A DNA stretch of 64,000 bases. It comes from JAMQKA01 sp034521835 (GTDB lineage: Bacteria > Bacteroidota > Rhodothermia > Balneolales > Balneolaceae). The notes under the pieces were generated by a model. That model searched no databases, had not been told where the DNA came from, and saw only the letters and a program-made list of their open reading frames with translations. Shown here in pieces: positions 54,836 to 64,000 of this stretch. Made by a program: the position numbers and the translations under genes. The DNA lies in NCBI GenBank assembly GCA_034521835.1, contig JAXHMA010000003.1, positions 744,001-808,000 of the forward strand, written 5' to 3'. Each line of letters begins with the position of its first letter. Position 1 is the first letter of the stretch.

Positions 54836-55751
54836 ATGCGCCGCTCTTATTTTCTCTTTTTTACAGGTTTACTACTCTTCATAACATGTCCGCAAATTAC
54901 TGCAACTGCTCAGCAGCTGGACTATGAGCCCAAAGTTTTGCTAGTCACTGCCCATCCTGATGATGATGCGATTTATGCCGCAACAGTGTTTAAGACTACA
55001 CATTTGCTTAATGGCAAGGTAGATCTTGCCATCATGACCAACGGAGAAGGCGGCTACCGATACTCTACTCTTGGAAATTATATTTACGGTAAGCAGCTCG
55101 ATAAAGAGGAGGTAGGACGCGCGTACCTGCCGGGCATACGCAAAAAAGAGGTTATGGCCGGCGGGGATATCGTGGGTATTCGGAACTACTACTTTTTTGA
55201 AGAGCGGGACAAGCAGTACACCGAAGATATCAAGAAGGCACTGGAACCGTGGGATACAGAAATACTGGAGAGCAGATTAACCGATATAATGAGAACAGAA
55301 AACTACGATTTCGTATTTACAATGCTCCCGCACCAGTCCACGCATGGGCACCATAAAGCCTCGGCACTGCTTGCACTGCGCGCAGTTGAGAACCTGGAGC
55401 AGAAAAATCGTCCTATTATCCTGGCTACAACGATCCATCGCAACGAAGACGATTCTACCTCATTTACCATGCTGGATGGATATCCACTTACCCGAATCAA
55501 TCACGACAGAGATCCCTTTACGTTCGATCGCATGCAGAAGTTTGGTTTTGAGGATCGGCTTAATTACAACATCATTGCAAACTGGGTGATTGCCGAGCAT
55601 AAATCTCAAGGCACCATGCAGTTGTTTATGAACGGTGTAAGGATGGAAGTATACCTTTGGTACGCCTTGAACCAGGATTCTCAATATGCCAAGGCCAAAG
55701 ATTTTCGAGGCCGTCAATGCCGCTGATATGTACAAGCGGGACGATGAATGA
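54836..55751 (+). CDS. PIG-L family deacetylase (frameshift at the 3' end)
   Basis: LmbE/PIG-L proteins are zinc-dependent N-deacetylases of sugar conjugates. A secretory signal (FFTGLLLFITCPQITATAQ) precedes the core. Zinc motif VTAHPDDDAIYAAT (A-H-P-D-D-D), then MTNGEGGYRYSTLG and the second metal site HQSTHGHHKASALLALRAV. An extra T in the TTTT near 55702 shifts the last codons; corrected, the tail reads DFEAVNAADMYKRDDE and stops at 55751. About 304 residues. Substrate unknown; extracellular location suggests cell-envelope or glycan deacetylation. Confidence 0.85.
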
Positions 55752-56116
55752 GTGGGATGATATCGAATATGGCTGGAGCGGTCACTTGTCAAAAAATGAC
55801 TTCTACTACTATACGCTGATTTTTTTACTGGTTTATATAGAATATGGAGGTCAGTTTTTTGAAGTCATACATAGCTTGATGCAGTATGAACTATTACGAA
55901 ACGACGGAGTATTACGGTTGCACCCGTTTCTTCAGAAAAGTCGGGCCTTCTTGGTCTTAACCGAGAGAATTGCCATACCATAAGGCACCATAATCAAGGA
56001 CGTAGCGAACAATTGGCGAACTGATCAGAGAAGGGAAAGCCCCACCCTTTAGCTTTTCAGATATTTCCCCGAAAACCACTCGTCGAACGCACCTCAGGTA
56101 AACTTCAGGAGATTTA
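55752..56116. other. Intergenic stretch without a clear gene
   Basis: A plus-strand open frame runs to 55983 but is only the continuation of an out-of-frame reading of the PIG-L gene. No other coding signal. An AAAGC ... GCTTT hairpin lies near 56040. Confidence 0.3.
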
Positions 56117-56148
56117 AAACCCCGCTTTGACAGATTTACGCGGGGTTT
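56117..56148 (-). terminator. Terminator of the iorAB operon
   Basis: AAACCCCGC (56117-56125) pairs perfectly with GCGGGGTTT (56140-56148). On the minus strand the stem ends in TTTT, just beyond the iorB stop. Confidence 0.7.
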
Positions 56149-56169
56149 AGCAAACTACTAAATTGCCAT

Positions 56170-58361
56170 TTAACTGACTAGCATTTCCTGATCAGTTGCC
56201 ATAAAAGGCTGATTGTACCATCTTGTGCCGGTTGCCTGATACATTGCATTAGCAAGAGCACCGGAAACCGGGGGCAGCGCGGGCTCACCCAGTCCGGTTG
56301 GATCAATATTATTATCCGCAAAGAATACCTCAATATCTTCTGGAGATTCGTTAAGCCTGATGAGGCGATATTGATCGAAATTATTTTGATTGGGAGCACC
56401 ATCCTTAAATGTTATCTGGCTGTACATGGAATGACCTATACCGTCTATGATACCTCCCTCAACCTGGTTAAGCGCCCCTTCCATATTTACAACGATGCCG
56501 CAATCAACAGCACACCATACCTTCTGGATTTTTGGTGAGTTATTTTCCATCACCACATCCACCACTTGGGCTACATAGGAGTTATGGCAGTAGTAGGCTG
56601 CCACTCCGCGATATACGCCCGGCATCTCTTTATCCCAGTTCGATTTATCCCGGACTAATTCTAATACACCGGCATACCGCTTCGGATCGTAGTCGTTGTC
56701 AGATCCCACGGGATCCTTGATCGCCCTGTCAAAAAGCTCAAGCCTGAACTCGATCGGGTCTTTGCCCGCTGCAGCCGCCACCTCGTCAATAAAAGATTGC
56801 TCAGCGCCGGCTACGAAATTTGACCTTGGCGCCCTCCAGGCACCGGTTGTAATACTGGTTTCGATTTCAACATTCTCGCTTTTATAGTGATCCAGAGTAC
56901 CTGCAGGAAATCGGTTGGCAAATAGCGGACTTGATGGAATTCCTGTTCCCTTTGCCTCAAAAGAAAGCAAAGTGCCTTCTTCATCCAGCGAAGCCCTGTA
57001 CCTGATGGCATAAGCAGGCCGATAGGTACCCTGTGTCATATCATCTTCCCGGGTATATATGAGTTTTACCGGGCCCCCTATCTTTCGGGAAATAGCAGCG
57101 GCCTCCAAACCAAAATTGCCGTAAAGTCGTCTTCCAAATCCACCGCCCATTCTGGTCATATCTACCTTAATTTCAGACTCCGGCATTCCAAGCAAAGCGG
57201 ACGCCGATGCTCTCAATTGCTCCGGGGTCTGGATCGGACCGATTAACTCGGCGGAATTTTCAGTTACGTTGGCAAAAAAGTTCATGGGTTCCAGAGTATT
57301 ATGTGCCAGAAATGGGGCAGTGTAAACCCGTTCTACAACTTTGGCGGCCTGCCCGGAAATTTCTTCGGGATTACCATCTTGTCTGACAATCTCCCCGGAT
57401 CTGTTGGTGATAGCGTCTACAAGTCGCTGTCTGTGTGTTTCACTACTCTCCAGGTTGTCGATTGTTTCCCATTCAACGTTCAACGCCTTCTTGGCCTTCA
57501 TGACCTGCCAGGTAGTTTTACCGGTAACGACCACCAATTCATTGAAGGCATTAACATCAGACCACTGAGGTTCCTTAATGCTCGTATCGATCGTAAAAAC
57601 ATCATCAACTCCCGGCATAGAACTAATATCGGAAGCATTGTACGATTTTAATTTCATGCCAAAAGCAGGAGGATGGATGATCATGGCGATCTTAGTATCT
57701 TCCCCCATAAAATCAAGCCCGAACAGCGGTTTGCCGGTCATAATATCATGTCCATCAACATTCTTGATATGGCCGCCGATAAGATCAAAATTGTCAGGAT
57801 TTTTAAGCTCTATCTCATCCGGTACTGGTATGGATACCGCCTCGGTAGCGATATCACCATATCCCAGATGTTCTCCCGTTTTGGTATTCGTTATAATGCC
57901 TTTCTTGGTGGAGAGATCCGCAATATTTGCATTCCATTTTTGGGCAGCCGCTGCAACAAGAAGATATTTTGCAGTGGCTCCAGCCATTCTTAAACTTTGC
58001 CAACCCTGCCTGATAGATTGGCTGCCCCGGCAAGCTGTCGGGTGTATTTTTTCGTATCGAGCGGCGCCTGTTCAACCTTTACATCATTCCAGTCAACATC
58101 CAGTTCCTCAGCAACAATCAAGGGCATAGCCGTTTTTACATTCTGGCCGATCTCCGGATTAGGGGAAAAGATGGTTACTTCTCCATCACTCGATATATTT
58201 ATGTATGCATTAATGGCAAACCATTCGTCCGGATATTGCCCGGTTTCCTTATCGCCAATCAACGAAGACATCCAGCTGAACCCCACCATTAATCCTGCTC
58301 CGCCCGACATTGATACCTTTAAAAAGGACCTTCGGTCCATATGAGTTTTAACGCTAGCCAT
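56170..58361 (-). CDS. iorB: Molybdopterin-dependent aldehyde/isoquinoline oxidoreductase large subunit IorB (frameshifted as read)
   Basis: Molybdenum hydroxylase subunit that holds the Mo-cytosine dinucleotide cofactor. A Tat signal (MDRRSFLKVSMSGGAG) sends the folded enzyme to the periplasm. First frame: VTIFSPNPEIGQNVKTAMPL. A missing G in the G-run (plus-strand CCCC 58025-58028) breaks it after KYTRQLAG. The second frame goes on GSQSIRQGWQSLRMAGATAK, DMTRMGGGFGRRLYGNF (Mo-site loop), TTGAWRAPRSNFV and the catalytic-Glu region GLGEPALPPVSGALANAM. About 730 residues when joined. The partner iorA ends 5 bp upstream. Substrate unknown. Confidence 0.92.
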
Positions 58362-58366
58362 AATGA

Positions 58367-58825
58367 TTATGATTTTTTAGAAGCGATTTGAATTGCTTTT
58401 TTGATACGTTTGTATGTACCGCATCGGCATAGGTTGCCGTTCATGGCACTTTTTATTTCTTCATCCGACGGATTTGGATTACGATCCAGTAAAGCGGCGG
58501 CCGTCGTAATCTGGCCGGCCTGGCAATATCCGCATTGCGCCACATCTTCCTCAAGCCACGCTTGCTGAACAGGATGATCGCCATTTTCAGAGAGTCCCTC
58601 GATCGTGGTTATCTCCCCGTCCCCTACAGATGATACCGGTAAGGAGCAAGATCGCACGGCATTCCCGTTAAGGTGAACAGTACAGGCTCCGCACATGGCA
58701 ATACCGCATCCAAATTTGGTTCCCACAAGATTTAGGTGATCTCTTAGTACCCAAAGCATGGGAGTATCAGAGTCGGCATCTACTTCAAGTTTTCTTCTAT
58801 TTATCTTAATTGAATATGTCGGCAT
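58367..58825 (-). CDS. iorA: (2Fe-2S)-binding small subunit IorA
   Basis: Electron-transfer subunit with two 2Fe-2S clusters. The plant-type cluster has FGCGIAMCGACTVHL and a fourth Cys in AVRSCSLP. The second cluster is C-x2-C in AQCGYCQAGQ and C-x-C in GNLCRCGTY. I start at the ATG at 58825 (PTYSIKINRRKLEVDADSD, 152 aa, the family's length); an upstream start would add an unrelated hydrophobic stretch. First gene of the iorAB pair, 265 bp from the divergent cofactor cluster. Confidence 0.94.
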   Translation of the reverse strand: MPTYSIKINRRKLEVDADSDTPMLWVLRDHLNLVGTKFGCGIAMCGACTVHLNGNAVRSCSLPVSSVGDGEITTIEGLSENGDHPVQQAWLEEDVAQCGYCQAGQITTAAALLDRNPNPSDEEIKSAMNGNLCRCGTYKRIKKAIQIASKKS

Positions 58826-59090
58826 AGTACTTTTATTAATTGGGATGAAATACAATCTATTTTTTATTCTAACCAAGAGCGCAGCAACTACCCAATCCAA
58901 ATAACTAATTACATTTTCCATGTAATTGTTTACACTCTACCTATCTATATAATTAGAAATATTAAATTTTTCGATATTTTATTATAAATTTTTAGGCAGA
59001 ATATTCCTATAAAGTTGTAAAAATTAGAAAAATGGGCGATAAACTCTTTTGTTCTTTTTTGCCATTATCCTGCAAAATCTTTGAGGTGTA

Positions 59091-60228
59091 ATGAGTTTTC
59101 AAACGAAAAAAATATACCTGGACAATAATGCTACAACCCCCGTTGATCCGAGAGTTGTTGATACGATGCTTCCTTACTTCTCGGAGAAATTCGGTAATGC
59201 TTCTAGTATTAATCATGTATTTGGATGGGATGCAGAAGAAGCGGTCGCTATTTCCCGAGAACGGTGGCCCGGCTAATCGGCGCAAAACCAACTGAAATCT
59301 ATTTCACTTCCGGTGCCACCGAAGCCATAAACCTATCCCTTTTGGGAGTGTGTAAGAAAAACGATGGGAAAGGAAATCACCTCATTACCTGTGTTACTGA
59401 ACACAAAGCAGTATTGGATACCTGTCGTCAACTGGAAAAACAGGGATTTCGAGTCACATATCTTGACGTGGATGAATCAGGGGCCCTCAACTTAGAGGCT
59501 TTGGAGAACGCCATAACTGACCAAACGATTTTGGTAAGCCTGATGAGCGCGAACAACGAAACCGGGGTGATCCATCCTCTGAAGGAAATTTCCAGAATTA
59601 CCAGGGAAAAAGGTGCTTTACTAATGACGGATGCCACTCAGGCTTTAGGAAAAATACCATTCGAGGTTCAGGAACTCGGGGTAGATCTGGTGGCTTTCTC
59701 TGCGCATAAACTCTATGGCCCTAAAGGGGTTGGAGGACTTTATGTCCGTAACCGACCGGACCTCAAACTGTCGCCACTTTTTTTTGGTGGAGGTCATGAG
59801 AAGCGTTTGAGGCCCGGTACCCTGAATGTTCCCGGAATTGTTGGATTTGGGAAAGCTTGTGAAATCTGCGCTAACGAGATGGATAGAGGATCTCTACGAT
59901 TGAGTAAGTGGAGGGATAAGCTGGAGGCCGAACTGCGGAACCTGGAACATACACAAATGAATGGTCGAGCATCCACCCGGCTGCCACATACGACCAACCT
60001 GTCATTCAGACATATTGATGGAAGCAAACTAATCCGTTCACTACCTGGCCTGGCTCTTCTCAGGGTTCCGCCTGCACCTCAGGGACCGTGGAGACCCTCG
60101 CATGTACTGAAAAGCTATCAGGCCTTTCGGATCAGTTGGCTCTATCGTCTATACGCATTGGGCTTGGAAGATTTAATACCGGGGAGGAGATCCCAATTAT
60201 AATTGAAACCATTCAAAAACTCGATTGA
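59091..60228 (+). CDS. Cysteine desulfurase, NifS/IscS family (several indels as read)
   Basis: PLP enzyme that takes sulfur from cysteine. First frame: KKIYLDNNATTPVDPRVVDT and FGNASSINHVFGWDAEEAV. A missing G at about 59263 breaks it; corrected, it reads VARLIGAKPTEIYFTSGATE, VTEHKAVLDTCRQLEKQGF, SANNETGVIHPLKEI, TDATQALGKIPFEV and the PLP lysine FSAHKLYGPKGVGGLY. From about 60045 to 60150 at least four more indels scramble the active-site Cys loop (best read SSGSACTSGTVEPSHVLKAI) and GLSDQLALSSIRIGLGRFNT. About 380 residues. Next to xdhC, it probably sulfurates the Mo cofactor, as NifS4 does in Rhodobacter capsulatus. Confidence 0.85.
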
Positions 60229-60251
60229 CGAATTACGGCTGTAGCCACATC

Positions 60252-61390
60252 ATGAAAGAAACAGAAGCGATTATAGCGGCCTATGAGGAAGCAAAAGTCA
60301 CAAATAAAGGTTGCGTTCTGGCGACGGTAGTCCACGTAGAGGGATCCGCTTATCGAAGAGCAGGAGCGCGTATGCTTGTTGATGAACAGGGTGCCATGAC
60401 CGGTGCCATTAGCGGAGGATGCCTGGAGGGCGACGCTCTCCGGAAAGCACTCCACGCTTTGCATCAGGATCAGAATAAATTAATCACCTATGATACCAGT
60501 GACGAGGATGATGCCATAATCGGTGCCCAGCTAGGATGTAATGGTATCATTCAGGTGTTATTTGAACCGATTCATTTTGAGGATACCCACAACCCTGTGG
60601 AGCTGCTGCATAAAGCGGTTAACAGCGGTGAAAAAGCGGTCATTGTTTCCCTGTTCAATCTTCGGAAATCAAAAAAGCAGATTGGCACAAAATTCTTTCT
60701 TAACCGTGAAAATAAAATAACGGCTTTGGAAGAAAAGCAGGAACTTTTAATACAATATGAAGCGGATGCTGAACGTGCCCAAAACAGCCGCTCTTCCCAA
60801 TTTATTGAGTATCATAGCGAAAATGAGAAGCAGAATGCTTTTATATATCTTTATACTCCTCCTCCAACCCTCGTATTAGTGGGGGCGGGCAATGATGCTC
60901 AAGTTCTTTCTGAAATGGCTGAACTGCTGGGATGGAATATTACCATTACCGATGGTCGCCCAAGCCATGCCAACAAAGAACGATTTTCAAATTCGTGCCA
61001 GGTCATTGTCACCAGGCCGGAGCATATCCTGGATAATCTTACGATTGATGAACAAACCGCCTTCGTTTTAATGACGCACAATTACAATTATGACCTGGAC
61101 GTACTTACGTTACTTTTAGACAAAACGGAGATTCCCTATATCGGCATCCTCGGTCCCAATAAGAAATTCAGAAGAATGCTTGATGACCTGCGTGCCAAAG
61201 GCATAGAACTTACCAAAGAACGATCTGATAAATTGTTCGCGCCTGTTGGACTGGATTTGCAGGGGGAAACACCGTCAGAAATTGGCTTATCGATTCTTGC
61301 CGAAATCCAGGCAGTATTGACCGGCGCCAACGTTTCGCATCTCAGAGAACGCCAGGGCGCCATACATGACAAGAAGAACAGCGCATTTAA
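60252..61390 (+). CDS. xdhC: XdhC family molybdenum cofactor chaperone
   Basis: XdhC binds the Mo cofactor, protects it during sulfuration and delivers it to hydroxylases such as IorAB. N-domain: GCVLATVVHVEGSAYRRAGA and AISGGCLEGDALRKAL. C-terminal Rossmann domain: PTLVLVGAGNDAQVLSEMAE, FVLMTHNYNYDLDVLTLLL, IPYIGILGPNKKFRRML and TPSEIGLSILAEIQAVLTGA. The uncorrected frame runs on to 61484 into mobA. One missing base after HLRERQGAIHDKK would end the gene at the TAA 61388-61390, giving about 380 aa, which is normal. Start is the ATG at 60252. Confidence 0.9.
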
Positions 61391-61400
61391 AGAGGTTCAA

Positions 61401-62009
61401 TTGCGGCGTATTTCATCAATACAGGGTTGTTATTTTAGCTGCAGGTTCTTCCTCCCGGCTGGGAGAAGCCTAAGCAGCTCGTAAAATTTCGGGACGAATC
61501 TCTCCTCCAAAAAGTTATTGATCGTAGGCAACTCTTTAGAATTCGACACAAAGGTTCTGGTACTGGGTGCCAACGCCGGCACCATTAAAGAGGCAGTTGA
61601 TCCGGGCGGGTTTTCCCTGGTACTCAACAAGAATTGGAAGGAAGGGATAGCCAGCAGCATTCGCAAAGGGGTGGTACATCGCTCGAACGAAATCCGGAAA
61701 CTGAACACCTGTTGTTTCTTCTTTCTGATCAGCCTTTTGTAACTATTGATTTACTCCGGGAACTCTTGAACACACATGTCACGGGAACCAAGCCTGTTAC
61801 CAGCCAGCTTTTATGAAAATGATGTAGGGGTCCCCGCTATGTTCTCGAAAACAATGTTTCCGCTGTTAAAAGAACTTAGCGGAGATCAGAGGGGCGAAAA
61901 AAATCATGAAACGCTTTCAGGAGAAAGTAACACCTGTTGCATTCGAAAGAGGCGGTTTTGATGTGGATACCCGAAAGATTATGCGAAATTGCGCCAAATT
62001 GAATCATAA
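61401..62009 (+). CDS. mocA: Molybdenum cofactor cytidylyltransferase-type protein, MobA/MocA family (many indels as read)
   Basis: Nucleotidyltransferase that adds a nucleotide to Mo-molybdopterin; in hydroxylase clusters it is the CMP-transferring MocA. Read with about seven single-base corrections: QVVILAAGSSSRLGEPKQLV (nucleotide loop), LQKVIDVGNSLEFDTKVLV, LGANAGTIKEAV, SSIRKG, TSLERNPETEHLLFLLSDQP (metal motif), FVTIDLLRELLNTHVTGTKP, ASFYENDVGVPAMFSKTMF, LLKELSGDQGAKKIMKRFQE, FERGGFDVDTP and DYAKLRQIES with stop 62007-62009. Start probably the TTG at 61401. Indels fall near 61425, 61469, 61525, 61675, 61797, 61893 and 61968. No nonsense substitutions are seen, which argues for sequence error. 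Confidence 0.78.
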
Positions 62010-62026
62010 ATCAGCCAAGAATAACT

Positions 62027-62268
62027 ATGAAGATTACTGTAAAATATTTTCGGAGCTGTGGCCGAGAAAACCGGGATTAAGGAAGAGGTGCTGAATCTTA
62101 AAGAGACTGGAAATCAAACCGGCCAGCTGAAAGGCCTACTGCATGAAAAAGCATGGACTGGAAGAGCATACATCAATACAGTTGGCAGTCAACCAGGAGC
62201 TTAATGCAAAAAAAACACTGGAAAATGGCGATGAAGTAGCTTTTTTACCACCTTATGCCGGAGGGTAA
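62027..62268 (+). CDS. moaD: Molybdopterin synthase small subunit MoaD (two indels as read)
   Basis: Ubiquitin-like sulfur carrier whose C-terminal Gly-Gly is thiocarboxylated to give the dithiolene sulfurs of molybdopterin. No single open frame spans it. Removing one T from the TTTT near 62053 and one A from the A5 near 62145 gives KITVKYFGAVAEKTGIKEEV, LNLKETGNQTGQLKGLL, HGLEEHTSIQLAVNQELN and NGDEVAFLPPYAGG with a TAA at 62268. About 80 residues, with the diagnostic GG end. It sits directly before moaE, its catalytic partner. Confidence 0.85.
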
Positions 62269-62321
62269 TAAGGTAAATATTGAGACCAAATATAAAGGAT
62301 GAGATTTAACTCCCAATACCT

Positions 62322-62765
62322 ATGAGTGACAAAAAGAAGAAAAACGTTTTCGTAGAAGGGCCTATCAGCCCCGAGAAGATTAGCACCTCAATAGCTTACC
62401 ATCAATCCAAGACTGAGATTGGTGCACATAATATCTTTTTGGGTCAGGTGCGGGCGGATACAATTGAGGGAAAAGAAGTGATTGCTATTGAGTATTCAGC
62501 GTATGAAGAGATGGCTGAAAAAGAATTCCAATCGATAAGAGAGTCCGCTTTTGCCAAATTTGATCTGATTTGCGCTCATATTTATCACAGCCTGGGTACC
62601 GTCAAGGCCGGGGAAATCTGTTTTTTTGTATTCACTTCTTCAGCACACCGAAAAGCGGCGAGGCAAGCCTGCCGTTTTCTTGTAGATGAAATTAAAGCCA
62701 ATGTACCCATATTTGGCAAGGAACTATTTGAAGACGAAACCCATCAATGGAAGGTAAATCAATAG
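62322..62765 (+). CDS. moaE: Molybdopterin synthase catalytic subunit MoaE
   Basis: MoaE converts precursor Z (cPMP) to molybdopterin with sulfur from MoaD. The protein has 147 residues. Features: GAHNIFLGQVRAD (Arg at the substrate site), AIEYSAYEEMAEKEF, ICAHIYHSLGTVKAGEICFF, SAHRKAARQACRFLVDEIKA and the C-terminal active-site Lys region VPIFGKELFEDETHQW. The next gene starts one base after its stop. Confidence 0.95.
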   Translation: MSDKKKKNVFVEGPISPEKISTSIAYHQSKTEIGAHNIFLGQVRADTIEGKEVIAIEYSAYEEMAEKEFQSIRESAFAKFDLICAHIYHSLGTVKAGEICFFVFTSSAHRKAARQACRFLVDEIKANVPIFGKELFEDETHQWKVNQ

Positions 62766-63659
62766 ATGGTAGATATTACTCATAAAAATAATACTCTTAG
62801 AGAAGCTGTGGCCCAGGCCATTGTAAAAACCAGTAGTCAGGCAACGATCGATGCCATTAACAACGATCAGGTCCCTAAAGGCAATGTGTTTGAAATGGCA
62901 AAAGCGGCAGGATTGCTAGGCGTTAAAAAAACCCCGGACCTGCTCCCAGATTGTCACCCGCTGCCGATTGAATATGCCGGAATTGACTACCAGGTCCAGG
63001 GATTGGATATCCTTATTTCTATGACGGTAAAAACCATCTATAAAACGGGGGTGGAGGTAGAAGCGATGCATGGAGCCAGCGTAGTAGCACTCACTATGTA
63101 TGATATGCTCAAGCCTATCGACAAAAATGTGGAAATCAGTACCATCAAACTCTTGAAGAAAACCGGGGGTAAATCTTCCTTTGAACCAGCCGTAAAAGGT
63201 CTGAATGCACGCATTGTGGTTTGTTCTGATTCTGTATCTAAAGGAGAAAAAGAGGATACCGCAGGGAAGCTTATTATCAGCAAGTTGAAAACCCTCGACA
63301 TCTCTTCCAGCTATGCGGTGATCCCGGATGATGCTGACCAGATAGAAAAGCAATTGAAAGAACACGCTGAGGAACTACTTATTTTTACCGGCGGTACAGG
63401 CGTGGGTCCGCGGGATGTGACTCCTGACACCATCCGCCCGTTCCTGGATATCACACTGCATGGAGTTGAAGAACAGATGCGCAGATATGGACAGGAACGC
63501 ACTCCTTATGCTATGCTTTCCCGATCGGCAGCGGGGATCCGGGATGGGAAGCTCGTACTGGCACTACCCGGCTCGTCAAAGGCAGCTGCAGAATGCATCA
63601 ATGCCATTTTCCCAAGCCTGCTGCATATTTTTGAAATATGTAAACGGGCAACGTCATGA
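62766..63659 (+). CDS. moaCB: Bifunctional MoaC-MoaB/Mog fusion
   Basis: Two steps of cofactor synthesis in one 297-residue protein. Residues 1-about 150 are MoaC, cyclic pyranopterin monophosphate synthase: VDITHKNNTLREAVAQA, PKGNVFEMAKAAGLLGVKKT, LLPDCHPLPIEYAGIDY and GVEVEAMHGASVVALTMYDM. Residues about 150-297 are MoaB/MogA, the molybdopterin adenylyltransferase: ARIVVCSDSVSKGEKEDTAG, IFTGGTGVGPRDVTPDTIRP and LALPGSSKAAAECINAIFPS. Its stop overlaps the moaA start (ATGA), so the two are coupled. Confidence 0.93.
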   Translation: MVDITHKNNTLREAVAQAIVKTSSQATIDAINNDQVPKGNVFEMAKAAGLLGVKKTPDLLPDCHPLPIEYAGIDYQVQGLDILISMTVKTIYKTGVEVEAMHGASVVALTMYDMLKPIDKNVEISTIKLLKKTGGKSSFEPAVKGLNARIVVCSDSVSKGEKEDTAGKLIISKLKTLDISSSYAVIPDDADQIEKQLKEHAEELLIFTGGTGVGPRDVTPDTIRPFLDITLHGVEEQMRRYGQERTPYAMLSRSAAGIRDGKLVLALPGSSKAAAECINAIFPSLLHIFEICKRATS

Positions 63660-64000
63660 CTAGTCATGAATCACAAATAATAGACCGTTTTGGACGCCCG
63701 CATACCTACCTGCGAATTTCATTGACCGACCGTTGCAACCTGCGTTGTTTTTACTGCATGCCTGAAGATGGCATAGAACTTACAGATAAAGCCAATGTGA
63801 TGACGCTGGAAGAAATCGTCAGAATTTCCAAAATATTCACAGGACTGGGGGTGGATACGATACGGTTAACCGGTGGAGAACCACTGATCAGGAAAAATTT
63901 TGCATTTCTGGCCAGGGAGCTTGCTGAACTTGGAGTGACGCTTAAACTGACCACCAACGGCATCGTTCTCGATAAATACCTGGATCTTTTCCAGGAAATT
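63656..64000 (+). CDS. moaA: GTP 3',8-cyclase MoaA (3' end beyond window)
   Basis: Radical SAM enzyme that starts molybdopterin synthesis from GTP. The visible 115 residues hold IIDRFGRPHTYLRISLTDR, the SAM cluster C-N-L-R-C-F-Y-C (C-x3-C-x2-C), and VDTIRLTGGEPLIRKNF, the GGEP motif that binds SAM. About one third of the protein is in the window; the C-terminal second cluster lies outside. The ATG overlaps the moaCB stop by 4 bp. Confidence 0.96.
   Translation, partial: MTSHESQIIDRFGRPHTYLRISLTDRCNLRCFYCMPEDGIELTDKANVMTLEEIVRISKIFTGLGVDTIRLTGGEPLIRKNFAFLARELAELGVTLKLTTNGIVLDKYLDLFQEI

Noticed and set aside
59091..62009. True pseudogenisation of the desulfurase and mobA
   Set aside because: No nonsense substitutions between the indels and intact neighbours; sequence error is the simpler reading, though not proven.

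Overview
The window looks like chromosomal DNA of a member of the Bacteroidota/Rhodothermota-Balneolota assemblage, most likely the Balneolales. This is inference from gene content and signals. Promoters of the type TTG-N20-TAnnTTTG occur, Shine-Dalgarno sites are mostly absent, and the primary sigma factor is short (about 285 aa). There is a two-component regulator with a beta-propeller sensor, TonB-dependent receptors with a carboxypeptidase-like N-domain, a stand-alone FolE2, and a fused E2-E1 2-oxoglutarate dehydrogenase of the actinobacterial KGD type. No tRNA, rRNA, CRISPR array, phage or insertion sequence was recognised.

Layout. 1-4.6 kb: 3' part of rpsA, a decayed stretch with two broken secreted-protein genes, a small hypothetical gene and a MoxR ATPase. 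4.7-12.4 kb: uppP, then the distal complex I genes nuoJ-K-(472 bp gap)-L-M-phhB-N, with a pterin carbinolamine dehydratase set between M and N. 12.4-14.3 kb: a small lipoprotein and, on the minus strand, a trypsin-like protein with a mini-gene that repeats only its N-terminal domain. 14.6-20.1 kb: rpsF-rpsR-rplI, dsbD, and an exbB-ORF-exbD-exbD motor operon. 20.1-28.3 kb: thiL (frameshifted), ftsH, then a lipoprotein and TonB receptor pair behind an array of TTAACA repeats resembling a Pho box. 28.7-39.1 kb: PTPS and folE2 (tetrahydrobiopterin/pterin), a small CxxC protein, kgd, pepF, a GAF protein and deoB. 39.4-46.9 kb: rpoD, a propeller sensor kinase with its LuxR-type response regulator, an odd Ser/Arg/Asn-rich lipoprotein, and a FadL-like porin. 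47.0-55.8 kb: endonuclease-like lipoprotein, universal stress protein, CorA, and the ybbA-ybbP/tesA neighbourhood, then a PIG-L deacetylase. 56.2-64.0 kb: a molybdenum hydroxylase (iorAB) facing a molybdenum-cofactor cluster: cysteine desulfurase, xdhC, mobA, moaD, moaE, moaC-moaB fusion, moaA (runs off the end).

How the genes fit together. The last 8 kb form one functional unit: an IorAB-type molybdoenzyme plus the genes that build, sulfurate, modify with cytosine nucleotide and insert its cofactor. The PTPS-II-like protein, FolE2 and PhhB, though 18 kb apart, point to tetrahydrobiopterin synthesis and recycling.

Quality. At least fifteen genes need single-base insertions or deletions, mostly in homopolymer runs, to be read through. 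The segments on each side are otherwise perfectly conserved in sense, without nonsense substitutions. The density peaks sharply at 59.2-62.3 kb. I read most of these as sequence errors rather than gene decay, but cannot prove it from one sequence; positions are given for each.
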